Below are positions 9,361 through 17,609 of a stretch of 64,000 nt of DNA, one piece after another. Position 1 is the first letter of the stretch. The number at the start of each line of letters is the position of its first letter. Position numbers and translations under genes: made by a program. Origin of the DNA: JALYXI01 sp963795835. Lineage in GTDB: Bacteria > Acidobacteriota > Terriglobia > Bryobacterales > Bryobacteraceae. The stretch lies in contig CAWCJC010000010.1 in NCBI GenBank assembly GCA_963795835.1, positions 1 through 64,000 on the forward strand, given 5' to 3'. Below the pieces are notes generated by a model. That model was not told where the DNA came from, did not search any database, and was given only the letters and a program-made list of their open reading frames with translations.

Positions 9361-10086
9361 TTGGTACCTTTGATCCTTTTGGTCCTCTCGTTCAGTATTG
9401 CCGTTCCTGGCTTTGCCAAGGTGATCTTCAAAGCCGATTTTGAAACCGGCGATCTGAGCCAGTGGGAAGGAACAGGCACACGAGGCCAGAACGCAACGAC
9501 ACGAAACATCCAGGTGGTCACCGATATTGTGCAAGAGGGCAAGTACGCCGGGAAATTCACAATTCACGAAGACGATGTGTTCAATGCGCAGCAGCAACGC
9601 GTGCAGGTCGGCGGTCCGAGGATTACTGTCGAAGAAGGCTCTGATACTTACATGTCGTTCTATATGTACATAGCCGAGGCCCCGAAGGATCGCGACAACT
9701 TCTTTTACTGGGAAGGCGCGCCGCCGCCGAAATACGACAATGTGATGACCTGGTGGATAGAGCCTAAGGTGGGAGGCGGGACGTTGATCAAGTATGGTAC
9801 GGGCAACCTGGGGCGCAACGGCACGGAATGGGAGGCGGATTTTACGGCCGGCAAATGGCACCGGTTAGCAATGCATATTCGTTGGTCGGAGAACCGGGAC
9901 ATGGGCAACACGCAACTCTGGTTCGACGGTGCTATGGTGCTGGACAAGAAGCTGAAGACCAAAGGACCCGAAAGCGTTTACTTTTGCCAGCCCGGAATCC
10001 ATCGGAGCCCGCACCGTCCTTCGGTTGATACCATCTACTTCGACAATTTCATCCTCGCCGACACGCTGGGCGACGTCTTGAAGTAG
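9361..10086 (+). CDS. secreted polysaccharide-lyase-like jelly-roll protein
   Basis: A roughly 241-residue exported protein. The mature part starts FKADFETGDLSQWEG and contains QVVTDIVQEGKYAGKFTIHE, NVMTWWIEPK, GKWHRLAMHIRWS and TIYFDNFILADT. This is the layout of heparin-lyase-I-like/polysaccharide lyase and concanavalin-type jelly-roll proteins. No ATG fits; the most likely start is TTG at 9361 (GGAA six bases upstream), with CTG at 9340 as an alternative giving a more basic N terminus. It diverges from the NIF3-like gene across about 54 bases. The glycan substrate is unknown. Confidence 0.75.
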   Translation: MVPLILLVLSFSIAVPGFAKVIFKADFETGDLSQWEGTGTRGQNATTRNIQVVTDIVQEGKYAGKFTIHEDDVFNAQQQRVQVGGPRITVEEGSDTYMSFYMYIAEAPKDRDNFFYWEGAPPPKYDNVMTWWIEPKVGGGTLIKYGTGNLGRNGTEWEADFTAGKWHRLAMHIRWSENRDMGNTQLWFDGAMVLDKKLKTKGPESVYFCQPGIHRSPHRPSVDTIYFDNFILADTLGDVLK

Positions 10087-10179
10087 GCTTCTGAGCACTA
10101 GGCATGTCGAATCCTTAAAACCGCGAATACTTTCTCCACTAGGCTTTTCGCTGTCAACTCGCGGAAGTGGCGCAGTGGA

Positions 10180-10205
10180 CCGCTTCGCCGATCAGCTTGA
10201 AGCGG
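10180..10205. terminator. possible hairpin between convergent genes
   Basis: CCGCTTC (10180-10186) and GAAGCGG (10199-10205) form a perfect 7-bp stem with a 12-base loop in the gap between two convergent genes. There is no T-run, so this is only a candidate terminator. Confidence 0.25.
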
Positions 10206-10233
10206 CTGAGCCACCACTATCTCCACCTGCCTA

Positions 10234-13200
10234 TTAGTAATAGAATTTAACCGCTAATTGTAATTCGCGGGGACCGCGCCCGCCAGCATATCCACTGATT
10301 ACGCCGAAGCTGGAAGAGCCGTATGTAGCGTTCGGCGTACCGAAAGTGACCGTGTTGGTCACATTGAAAGCTTCTAACCGGAATTGCAGATGCTTGGATT
10401 CCGAAAAGCGGACGCTTTTCAGAAGCGACATGTCGGCGTTCTTAATTCCAGGTGTCCTGTAATTCAAAGTGCGGGGAGCGGTTCCGAAGGTATCCGGAGC
10501 AGGACGAGAGAAAGCTGCGGTGTTGAAGTAATTATTGATCCGGCTCTCGACTGAGCCTTGCGTACTGGGGTCGCCGATTAGATTGGGTCTTTGTGTTCCT
10601 TCCCAAAGGACGCCACCTTGCAGTAAAGGAACAATTGGATAGCCTTTGCTAAACGTCATCAAGCCATCGACGGACCAACCGCCCAGAACTGCATTGACCG
10701 GCTTGTTCCAACTGGAGCCGAGCGCCTTGCCATGACCCAAAGGCAACTCGTAGTTGAAGCTGACCACCAGTCGCTGGGGCACGTCCATCGAAGAAACAGA
10801 CCGCTCGAGACGAAGGTTCTTGTAGTTTTGAACGGAGGTGGTGCCGCCAAGGAAAGCAACATTGCCTGAGGAAAATGACGAATCGTCAATCAGTTTTGAA
10901 ATCGTGTAGTTACTCAGTACAGAAATCCCGTGAGAGAAGCGCTTTTCAAACTTGAACTGAACACCGTGATAAATGGAATTGCCGATGTTAGGTGTATCGC
11001 CGCTGACCCCGCCCGAATATTGCGGGTACGGACGAAGCAACGTATTCAGAGTGACCGTTTGTGCACTCAGGGCGGAACGGGTGTCTGTGATGATGCCATA
11101 AAACGGATTGGGAACGAGAGCATTGAGCGCTGTTCTTCCCAAGCTCCAGTAGATTGGATCCAAACGGTTCTGGTTTTCCACGCCGCCGCCGAAGTAGAGG
11201 TGAGTTCCTTTGCTTCCCGTGTAATTCACCTCGACTACAGAACTGCCGGGTAGCTGCCTTTGAACGGAGAAATTCCAGGACTGATACTGGGGATTGGCAT
11301 CAGGCCGGCTATCAGTGCCCACGCTGAGCCCGAGGAATGTGGCCGCGCCCTGCGAATTGCCGGGCGGGATAATGAGCCCGTTCGGGTAGGGATTCGAAAG
11401 CGACGCGTATTCGGTGAGACCTCCATCCCGAGTGAACTGGGGGCTGGAATCGGTTGAGAAACCAGCGCCTGTGTGACCTTTAATTGTGGCGCGGGACACG
11501 GTGTAGTAGATACCGTAGCCACCACGGATGGCAGTCCTGCTATCGAGCGAATAGGCAAAGCCCAAACGGGGTTGCCAGTTGTTGTAATCACCGTCAATGG
11601 GGCTGCGTGTGTCGCTATTCGCGAATTGGAACGCACCCTTCAAATTCGGATAACCCGGAACCTTGCCGGCGATCGGAGAAGGCGCATTGAAATCAAACCA
11701 GCTGAGCCGGTCATACCGTTCCGTACGCGGCACATCGTAATCGTAGCGGAGCCCGAGGTTCACCGTCAGCTTGCGAGTTAGCTTCCAGTCATCCTGCACG
11801 TAGTATCCAAAATACTTAGATGCAGATGCGGATGGAGGATCCAGATGGTAATCGCCACCGCTGCCCCATCCCAATAACATGGACGCGATGGCATTGCCCT
11901 GGAGTGAGTTGCTCGCGTTGGGATTTTCATTCGTGGTTGCGCGAGCGAAGGTGAAATTACCTTGGGGATAGCCGGGTTGCAGATAATTCAAGCGCATGAG
12001 GCGAGCCTCTGCGCCGACCTTCAGATTGTGGCCGGAAATGATCTTGGTGACGTTGCCAATAATGCTTTGCACATCATCGCCGCGCTTGATCAGGCCATAG
12101 CCGACCATACCGACCTGCTGATAGCCCTCAGGTTGGAAGGCCGGGAACTGCAAGATGCCCGAAGTTAGATAGATGGAGGGCAGCCCGAGGGATGTGGGAT
12201 TAAAGCCGGTGCTTTTCGGATCTGTCTGGGCATGCTGCCTCAAAACGCCGTAACGCAAGTTGATGATTGTGGTGGCATTTTGCACACGGGTGAAATCAAA
12301 CACAAACTGTTGTGTACGGGTATGCGAATCGCCGTTCGAGTACGGATCCGCCGCGTTGCCAAAGAAATTCGCTGGAACGCTGTTGTTGTCAAAATTCAGG
12401 CTGTAGCGGGAACTGAATCTGGATTTGTCGCTGAGGTTGTGATCCAGTTTGGCGTCCATCTGGTTGGCTTGCGCAGTGGAAACACCCTGGCCGAAGAAAT
12501 TGTTCGTGTGGGTGTAGAGGCTTCCCGAAGACGTTGGTAAAGGATAGTAGGCGAGCGCATTCTTCGCGACAGGGTTCTGCAGGCTGGAAGGAACGATGTT
12601 GCCAGGAAAAACATTCCGCAACGTGCGCCCGTCCGCGGTTTTGTACGTGTCGAACGGATTGTAAATCGTGATTAAGGTTCCATTCGCGTCGCGGGTATCC
12701 GAGAAATCGCCAGAGCGCTCCTTAAGAGTGGGAACAGTGCTCAGTTGGGTAGCGGCGGTAGACTGCCGGGTGCCTTCGTAATCGTAGAAGAAGAAGGTCT
12801 TATTGCGACCGTTGTATATCTTTGGCAGTAGCACCGGGCCACCCAGTGTTCCGCCGAAGACATTTCGCTTGAAATCCGGAATGGTGCGGCCGGCCCGATT
12901 CGAAAACCAGCTGTTCGCATTCATCACTGCGTTGCGGGCAAATTCATAGCCGACCCCATGGAACTGATTCGTACCGCTCTTGGTGATCATGTTGACCACC
13001 GCGCCGCCGGTGTTGCCAAATTCGGCACTGAAGAAATTCGTCTGTACTTTGAACTCCTGGACAACGTCCACGGAGGGCTGGTATTCGAGATTGGTGATAC
13101 CGCTGTTCTGCTCAACGTTCGTCAAACTCATACCGTCAAGCAAGACATCGGATGTAGAATTGCGAACTCCGTTAGCGACGAAGTTGGTACTGGATTGTCC

Positions 13201-13701
13201 GCCGGCGCTGGTGTTCACCGGAGTTACGCCAGCAGCCAGAGACACCAAGGTCAGAGGCGTGCGATTGGCGAGAGGCATGGATTGGATGAAGCGGTTGTCC
13301 ACAACGGTACCCAAATCGGCGCTTGTCGTATTGATCAGAGGAGCACTTGAGGAAATCTCGACGGTCGTGGCGACTCCACCAATCAGCATACTGACGTTGA
13401 CCGTCGCTTCCTGCTGAACCTGAAGTTCGAATGCTTTCTGCGTAAACTTTTCGAAGCCTGGGGCCTCCGCGGTTAGCGTGTAGGTTCCGGGAGGCAGGGC
13501 GGTGACCAGGAACCGTCCAGAACTATCCGATACGGCAGTATGGTCCAAATTACGGCTCACTTCCGTCAGAGTCACCTTAGCAGACGGGATTGCCGCTTGA
13601 GTGGAGTCGGTAACAACGCCTCGGACAGTTGCTGTGAAGGACTGGGCCCAGCAGGAGATCGGGGCGCAGCAGAGCGCGCCTAGCAATAATAAGTTTTTCA
13701 T
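10234..13701 (-). CDS. Oar-like TonB-dependent outer-membrane receptor
   Basis: An 1155-residue receptor of the same type as the one at the window start. The signal peptide is about residues 1-20 (ends SCWAQ), followed by a carboxypeptidase-regulatory-like domain (ATVRGVVTDSTQAAIPSAKV, GTYTLTAEAPGFEKF). A plug-like region has NGVRNSTSDVLLDGMSLTN and FSAEFGNTGGAVVNMITKSG. The barrel ends with aromatic residues (LAVKFYY). The ATG at 13701 lacks a clear ribosome site. The upstream region is unusual: two palindromes lie at 13714-13754 and a mobile element begins 66 bases before the start codon, so expression may depend on element-borne sequence. Confidence 0.9.
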   Translation of the reverse strand: MKNLLLLGALCCAPISCWAQSFTATVRGVVTDSTQAAIPSAKVTLTEVSRNLDHTAVSDSSGRFLVTALPPGTYTLTAEAPGFEKFTQKAFELQVQQEATVNVSMLIGGVATTVEISSSAPLINTTSADLGTVVDNRFIQSMPLANRTPLTLVSLAAGVTPVNTSAGGQSSTNFVANGVRNSTSDVLLDGMSLTNVEQNSGITNLEYQPSVDVVQEFKVQTNFFSAEFGNTGGAVVNMITKSGTNQFHGVGYEFARNAVMNANSWFSNRAGRTIPDFKRNVFGGTLGGPVLLPKIYNGRNKTFFFYDYEGTRQSTAATQLSTVPTLKERSGDFSDTRDANGTLITIYNPFDTYKTADGRTLRNVFPGNIVPSSLQNPVAKNALAYYPLPTSSGSLYTHTNNFFGQGVSTAQANQMDAKLDHNLSDKSRFSSRYSLNFDNNSVPANFFGNAADPYSNGDSHTRTQQFVFDFTRVQNATTIINLRYGVLRQHAQTDPKSTGFNPTSLGLPSIYLTSGILQFPAFQPEGYQQVGMVGYGLIKRGDDVQSIIGNVTKIISGHNLKVGAEARLMRLNYLQPGYPQGNFTFARATTNENPNASNSLQGNAIASMLLGWGSGGDYHLDPPSASASKYFGYYVQDDWKLTRKLTVNLGLRYDYDVPRTERYDRLSWFDFNAPSPIAGKVPGYPNLKGAFQFANSDTRSPIDGDYNNWQPRLGFAYSLDSRTAIRGGYGIYYTVSRATIKGHTGAGFSTDSSPQFTRDGGLTEYASLSNPYPNGLIIPPGNSQGAATFLGLSVGTDSRPDANPQYQSWNFSVQRQLPGSSVVEVNYTGSKGTHLYFGGGVENQNRLDPIYWSLGRTALNALVPNPFYGIITDTRSALSAQTVTLNTLLRPYPQYSGGVSGDTPNIGNSIYHGVQFKFEKRFSHGISVLSNYTISKLIDDSSFSSGNVAFLGGTTSVQNYKNLRLERSVSSMDVPQRLVVSFNYELPLGHGKALGSSWNKPVNAVLGGWSVDGLMTFSKGYPIVPLLQGGVLWEGTQRPNLIGDPSTQGSVESRINNYFNTAAFSRPAPDTFGTAPRTLNYRTPGIKNADMSLLKSVRFSESKHLQFRLEAFNVTNTVTFGTPNATYGSSSFGVISGYAGGRGPRELQLAVKFYY

Positions 13702-13713
13702 TTTGTTGTTTTT

Positions 13714-13725
13714 AGACCCGGGTCT
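13714..13725. promoter_or_regulatory. 12-bp perfect palindrome upstream of TonB receptor
   Basis: AGACCCGGGTCT is a perfect palindrome 12 bases upstream of the receptor start codon on the minus strand. It could be an operator or simply part of the leader. No regulator is encoded nearby. Confidence 0.35.
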
Positions 13726-13729
13726 TTCG

Positions 13730-13754
13730 AACTCTTTGACTACCTCAAAGAGTT
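13730..13754. promoter_or_regulatory. inverted repeat, 10-bp arms, upstream of TonB receptor
   Basis: AACTCTTTGA (13730-13739) and TCAAAGAGTT (13745-13754) are perfect inverted copies separated by CTACC. The repeat lies 28-53 bases upstream of the receptor start. It could be an operator or a hairpin in the mRNA leader. Confidence 0.45.
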
Positions 13755-13767
13755 TATATCAAAATTT

Positions 13768-13789
13768 GGTAGTGGGTCAGTTTGAAAGC
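13768..13789 (+). repeat. left terminal inverted repeat
   Basis: This is the left end of the element; its first 16 bases are perfectly repeated in inverse at 14357-14372. The stop codon of the membrane ORF lies inside it (TGA at 13777-13779 on the minus strand). Confidence 0.65.
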
Positions 13790-14055
13790 TTACGCCTGAT
13801 TAATCTAAACACTAGATGCGTGCTGATTCCGTATACCAACGCGTTGGTGATCATCATAATGGGCCACCAAATCTGATCATCCATATTGAGGAGCAGGGCA
13901 AAAATTGGGTATACAACAAAAACGGCGGGACAGATCAAGAGTGTAAATATCGGGGGCACCTCAGAGTAGCTCAGCAGGATCATAGCGTTGACGAGACCCA
14001 AGGCAGCACCTGCCAATGTTATGACCCAGTGAAACTTAAGAAGTATTCCTACCAT
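13777..14055 (-). CDS. small three-helix membrane protein inside the IS-like element
   Basis: A 92-residue protein with three hydrophobic stretches: LLKFHWVITLAGAALGLVNA, then SEVPPIFTLLICPAVFVVYP running on to LLL, and IMMITNALVYGISTHLVFRL. It ends with a basic tail (IRRKLSN). I do not recognise a family. It lies entirely between the left terminal repeat and an internal copy of that repeat, so it travels as a passenger or is a host gene captured by the element. The frame is intact and the helix pattern is convincing, but expression is unproven. Confidence 0.5.
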   Translation of the reverse strand: MVGILLKFHWVITLAGAALGLVNAMILLSYSEVPPIFTLLICPAVFVVYPIFALLLNMDDQIWWPIMMITNALVYGISTHLVFRLIRRKLSN

Positions 14056-14080
14056 GACACACCAAAAGAACAGATTATCG

Positions 14081-14102
14081 GCTAGTCGGTCAGTTTGATT
14101 TC
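14081..14102 (+). repeat. internal degenerate copy of the terminal repeat
   Basis: This 22-base stretch matches the left terminal repeat at 17 of 22 positions (core GGTCAGTTTGA). It has the same orientation as the left end and contains the TGA stop of the transposase fragment (14090-14092). It is probably the original element end next to the transposase. Confidence 0.5.
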
Positions 14103-14356
14103 TCCAGTAGTCCGATGATCTCTTTGACGGTCCACGGCTTTACGGCAATTCCGGCTTTCATAGCGGGCGTCATCTTGAGCGTCTGATGCACGCGACCGAA
14201 GTTGTACCACATGAAGTAAAGGCCGATTGCCGCCGCGTGATTCTCGATTTTCTTTGAGAAAGCATTGGTAAGCCGGGTGAAGCGGCGCATGGACATGCGC
14301 ATTGAAAGGTTCGCGCGTTCCACGTAGGACGTGCTCACATGCTTTTCATCGATTTG
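14090..14356 (-). pseudogene. IS1-like transposase, C-terminal fragment
   Basis: About 88 residues of a DDE transposase C terminus remain. Recognisable parts are STSYVERANLSMRMSMRRF, TRLTNAFSKKIENHAAAIGL and YNFGRVHQTLKMTPAMKAGI, typical of the IS1-family transposases common in Acidobacteria and Cyanobacteria. The N-terminal two thirds, with most of the catalytic core, is missing: the coding homology stops exactly where the right terminal repeat begins. The open frame continues to 14398, but that part only translates the repeat and host DNA. It is therefore inactive. Confidence 0.75.
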
Positions 14357-14372
14357 AAACTGACCCACTACC
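14351..14372 (-). repeat. right terminal inverted repeat
   Basis: This is the inverse partner of 13768-13789 (20 of 22 bases). It directly abuts the truncated transposase, showing an internal deletion rather than a random cut. Confidence 0.65.
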
Positions 14373-14517
14373 CAAACTTTGGGTAAACTAACGGGCAAAG
14401 TTGGTTCACAACTTTTGCCTAGCTATCGCCGATTTGCCAGACGCAGAGCACGCGCGGTCAGTGGCGATTGGCAGTGGAGTCATGCGACCTTAAAACAAGA
14501 TTGCCCGGAAAAAGACT

Positions 14518-15477
14518 ATGCTGAAGCTCCTCGCACGGAAGACACTGAATACATCCCCACCTGCTCTCGCCCTGTCATTTTGGGTCACCCTTGCTTTGTT
14601 ACCTGCAGGAGCGCAGCCGCCGGACCGTCCTGCGATTACAGGTATTTCCCACATGTGTGTGTATTCAAGCGATCTCGCTGCTTCGGAGCGCTTCTACGGC
14701 CACGTTCTAGGCGGAATGAAAGGTGCCGACCCGCTAAGTCCAACCGGAACCCGTTTTTACTTCAGTCCCACCCAATTTGTCGAAGTCCTACCCCTACCCG
14801 CCGATCACGGGATCAGCAGAATGGCCTGCGTCGCGTACAAGACTGAGAACGCGGTCCGGCTCCGAGAACATCTGCTCGCTCGCAAAATTGAAGGAATCAG
14901 CGAGCTTCACACGGGGTCTGACGACACTCGCTGGTTTCAGGTAAAGGACCCGGAGGGGAATCAGGTCCGATTCATTCAGCAGGGCAAACTGGTGGTGATG
15001 TCTCCTGAGGCAAAGCCGATCGGCACGCGGGTTATTCATGTGGGATACGTGGTCCACAGCAGGGCGGCGGAAGACAGCTTTTACAAAGAACTTCTCGGCT
15101 TCAAGCCATACTGGTTCGGTTCGAAGCAGCCCGATCATTTGGATTGGATATCGCAACAGGTTCCAGACGGTCATGATTGGCTCGAATACATGATGGTCGG
15201 CGATGGCTCGTCAGTACCTGAGGCCAAGGTTGATCAGCGCCAGAGCGGCGTGCTGAATCATTTCTCCCTTGGCGTGCGCAATATGGAAGAGGCAGTCACG
15301 ACGCTTATCCGCGAAGATCGTTTGAGCCCGAGACATGACGGCCCCCAGATGGGTCTTGATGGCAAATGGCAGGCGAATCTTTACGACCCGGATGGTACTC
15401 GCGTCGAACTCATGGAATTCCAGCCCGTCACCAAACCCTGTTGCTCCCCTTTCACCGCCGCCAGCCCCTCGAATTAG
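14518..15477 (+). CDS. secreted tandem VOC (glyoxalase-fold) protein
   Basis: A 319-residue protein with a leader (FWVTLALLPAGAQP) and two vicinal-oxygen-chelate modules. The first starts ITGISHMCVYSSDLAASERF and includes FQVKDPEGNQVRFIQ. The second starts IGTRVIHVGYVVHSRAAEDS and includes NHFSLGVRNMEEA and ANLYDPDGTRVELMEF. This is the fold of glyoxalase I, extradiol dioxygenases and fosfomycin-resistance proteins, with His/Glu metal ligands at the expected places. An exported form suggests a periplasmic lyase or dioxygenase-like activity, but the substrate is unknown. It stands alone, convergent with the ligase gene. Confidence 0.82.
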   Translation: MLKLLARKTLNTSPPALALSFWVTLALLPAGAQPPDRPAITGISHMCVYSSDLAASERFYGHVLGGMKGADPLSPTGTRFYFSPTQFVEVLPLPADHGISRMACVAYKTENAVRLREHLLARKIEGISELHTGSDDTRWFQVKDPEGNQVRFIQQGKLVVMSPEAKPIGTRVIHVGYVVHSRAAEDSFYKELLGFKPYWFGSKQPDHLDWISQQVPDGHDWLEYMMVGDGSSVPEAKVDQRQSGVLNHFSLGVRNMEEAVTTLIREDRLSPRHDGPQMGLDGKWQANLYDPDGTRVELMEFQPVTKPCCSPFTAASPSN

Positions 15478-15641
15478 CGGATCGCAATTTCGGTCAGGAC
15501 TCGGTAAAGCCTGAGGATGAAGCCCGACGGTCTGATTGGCCACATTCAGGCGTTGCGACGTAGAGGCGAAGACTTCCAAAGCAATCTGCAGCAGGAAACA
15601 ACCAGCGAGGCGAAGGCAAAAGACCGCGTGGAGTAGTTGCG

Positions 15642-16625
15642 CTAAGCCTCACGGCGGACTTCGGTGGCGGGCTTGTCCTCCCGGAGCGCAACAAACTTCG
15701 TGTGCCGCAGATGGTTAATGTCCGTCCACTCCACAAATTCGAACTCGGCCACGAGTTCAGGCTTCAGCCAACGGCAGTCCTTCATCTTGGCCGCGGTTAG
15801 TCCAGCACCCCATCGGCCACTTTTCGGTTCCGGCAAGTTGGCAAATGGACACTCTGCGATCTCTAACGGCCTCAGTTTCTTTAACAGATCTGTCCTCGAA
15901 GATGGCGTGAAGCCGTTCCTTGTTCGTGCCGCGTAGATGAGTCTTCCGGTATCGTCGTAATACCCGATTACCAGTGCATCGAAACTAGAAGCGCTCGGCG
16001 TGTATCCCCCGATCACAAGTTCCTGGCCTTGGTTAATCCGCATCTTACGCCAAGCGCCGGAACGGAGACCAGGCTCATAGGGGCTATCTCGCCGCTTAGC
16101 GACCAAACCCTCGAACGCTTGCGCTTTTACCGATTGGATCAGGTCACGCATGCTCCCTTTGAGCTCCGGTGAGTATCGGATCGGGTCCGCCAGCTTCGGA
16201 AGAATTCGGCTCTCCAGTAGAGCACGTCGGGCGTCGAGTGATTTGCTCATCACGTCTTTGCCAGCAAGCATCATAACGTCAAACAAATAATAGAGCAGTG
16301 GTCCCTGGGAGGACCCATAATTCTGAAGAGCGTTGAACGACGGACGCCCACTTTCATCAAGCGCAACCAATTCACCATCAACGACCGTTTCATTCGGCAA
16401 CTTGGCAAGTGCCTTCACAATGGCCGGGTAACGAGCTGTGAAATCGTTGTCATTCCTCGAACGTAACTGGACATTGCCGCCGGCCTTGATCGCGATCGCG
16501 CGATAACCGTCAAGCTTTAACTCCTTAAGCCATGCATCGTCGTCCGGTAGTTCGCTCGACCTGAGCAGGAGCATCGGTTCGACGAAAAACGCCTTGACTG
16601 CCTTTGGAAAGCAATGAGCGGACAC
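15642..16625 (-). CDS. ATP-dependent DNA ligase, stand-alone LigD-type ligase domain
   Basis: A 327-residue ligase that joins nicked or broken DNA using ATP. Nucleotidyltransferase motif I is KLDG with the adenylated Lys37. Further motifs are VVDGELVALDE, YYLFDVMML, FEGLVAKRRDS and WRKMRINQGQELVIGGY, followed by the OB-fold (YAARTRNGFT). FFVEPMLL near the N terminus is typical of the LigD ligase domain. No primase/polymerase or nuclease domain and no ku gene is seen nearby. The start is GTG at 16625, overlapping the stop of the DUF6807 gene, so the two are likely co-transcribed. Confidence 0.9.
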   Translation of the reverse strand: MSAHCFPKAVKAFFVEPMLLLRSSELPDDDAWLKELKLDGYRAIAIKAGGNVQLRSRNDNDFTARYPAIVKALAKLPNETVVDGELVALDESGRPSFNALQNYGSSQGPLLYYLFDVMMLAGKDVMSKSLDARRALLESRILPKLADPIRYSPELKGSMRDLIQSVKAQAFEGLVAKRRDSPYEPGLRSGAWRKMRINQGQELVIGGYTPSASSFDALVIGYYDDTGRLIYAARTRNGFTPSSRTDLLKKLRPLEIAECPFANLPEPKSGRWGAGLTAAKMKDCRWLKPELVAEFEFVEWTDINHLRHTKFVALREDKPATEVRREA

Positions 16626-17548
16626 TATTTTGTCTTCGCATACTCCTTGTACATTTCCGCTACGTGGCCGCTGACCGCATCGCCCGGGTGGATGATTACG
16701 CGGAAGCGGAGAGTTACGCTCTTGCCTTTCGGTAGCATGTAAGGCGACTCCTTTTCGTCCGTATCGAAAGCTTTTTGTGCGCCGAATGGAGAAGCGGCCA
16801 CCAAGCCATAATCGCGCGCGTGCCAGTGTGCCGGGTGACGCGGGTTATCGGGATGATCGAAGATGGCAACGCCGAGGCGTTCGCCCTCGAGGTCGGTCGT
16901 GTAATCGACCCATGGCGAGCGCTTGCCCCAAATCTGCTGCATGTTCACTAGGCCTTCGGCATTGACGCTTTTTCCGCCCTGCACCTCTTTGAACTTGTCA
17001 GCCAGGCGCATGGCGAAGAAGCTCTCATGCGTGTCCCCGAAGGTAATGTTTTCCTGCGCGGTAAGAGTGATTTCGAAGTCGAGTTGGCGAATGGAATCAC
17101 CCGAGAAGGTCATGGCGCGATTTTCGACCATCATCACGTGGCCGTCCGGACCTTTCCAATCAAGGATCGCGTTGAGTGTGCCGGATTTGTTGCCGTCCTT
17201 CCATTTGCTTTCCCGCACAGAGATGCGGCCCATGTCCTTGCGGTCGTAGGAAAGCTCGTTGGTCCAGAACATGACGTTGTTCACTTCGTCACAGGAAAAC
17301 CAGAGGCCCCTATGATGCAGATGGTCCTTGCTCTCGCCGGGGACGTCCTCCATGGGGAAGCGGCGCGTGACGTATTTGCCGGAGGGTGAGAGGATCGGCG
17401 CGAGGTAGGGCTTGCCAGCATCGGTGCCGGGGTGAAATGTGGTGAAAGGCTTGCCGTCAATCGTAATAGCCCCGGTTTTCGGGTTGAAACGAACTTGAGC
17501 GTACATGCTTGCAGTTAAGGCAAGGCCGAGAACGAGTGCGGTGCGCAT
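16625..17548 (-). CDS. DUF6807 (PmoA-like) secreted protein
   Basis: A 307-residue exported protein with a signal peptide (MRTALVLGLALTASMYAQ). It shows the conserved core of the family formerly labelled methane-oxygenase PmoA: LSPSGKYVTRRFPM, HLHHRGLWFSCDEVN, FWTNELS, FGDTHESFFAMRLAD, VAIFDHPDNPRHPAHWHARD. The family is not methane monooxygenase; it occurs next to sugar-related genes and its reaction is unknown. The start chosen is ATG 17548, where the signal peptide begins; an upstream GTG is 21 codons earlier. It is divergent from the gene at 17610. Confidence 0.85.
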   Translation of the reverse strand: MRTALVLGLALTASMYAQVRFNPKTGAITIDGKPFTTFHPGTDAGKPYLAPILSPSGKYVTRRFPMEDVPGESKDHLHHRGLWFSCDEVNNVMFWTNELSYDRKDMGRISVRESKWKDGNKSGTLNAILDWKGPDGHVMMVENRAMTFSGDSIRQLDFEITLTAQENITFGDTHESFFAMRLADKFKEVQGGKSVNAEGLVNMQQIWGKRSPWVDYTTDLEGERLGVAIFDHPDNPRHPAHWHARDYGLVAASPFGAQKAFDTDEKESPYMLPKGKSVTLRFRVIIHPGDAVSGHVAEMYKEYAKTK

Positions 17549-17609
17549 GGGCTTCAATATATCCCAGCCGGGTTTGACAACCATGAAGCCCGGCGAAATA
17601 CTAGCGGGC

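Larger units (their letters stand above)
13768..14372. mobile_element. 605-bp IS1-like remnant with terminal inverted repeats and target duplication
   Basis: The ends are inverted copies: GGTAGTGGGTCAGTTT at 13768-13783 matches 14357-14372 perfectly, and extending to 22 bases gives 20 matches. The flanks are CAAAATTT (13760-13767) and CAAACTTT (14373-14380), an 8-base duplication with one mismatch, the size expected for IS1-type insertions. Inside are a small membrane-protein ORF and the C-terminal end of a transposase, both on the minus strand. With only a transposase fragment it cannot move alone, but could be moved in trans. It sits 66 bases upstream of a TonB receptor start. Confidence 0.7.

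Noticed and set aside
14379..14846. 155-codon plus-strand ORF before the VOC gene
   Set aside because: It is a shadow of the VOC gene in another frame.
16625..17548. Methane monooxygenase PmoA
   Set aside because: The old family name is misleading; no membrane copper-enzyme features are present.
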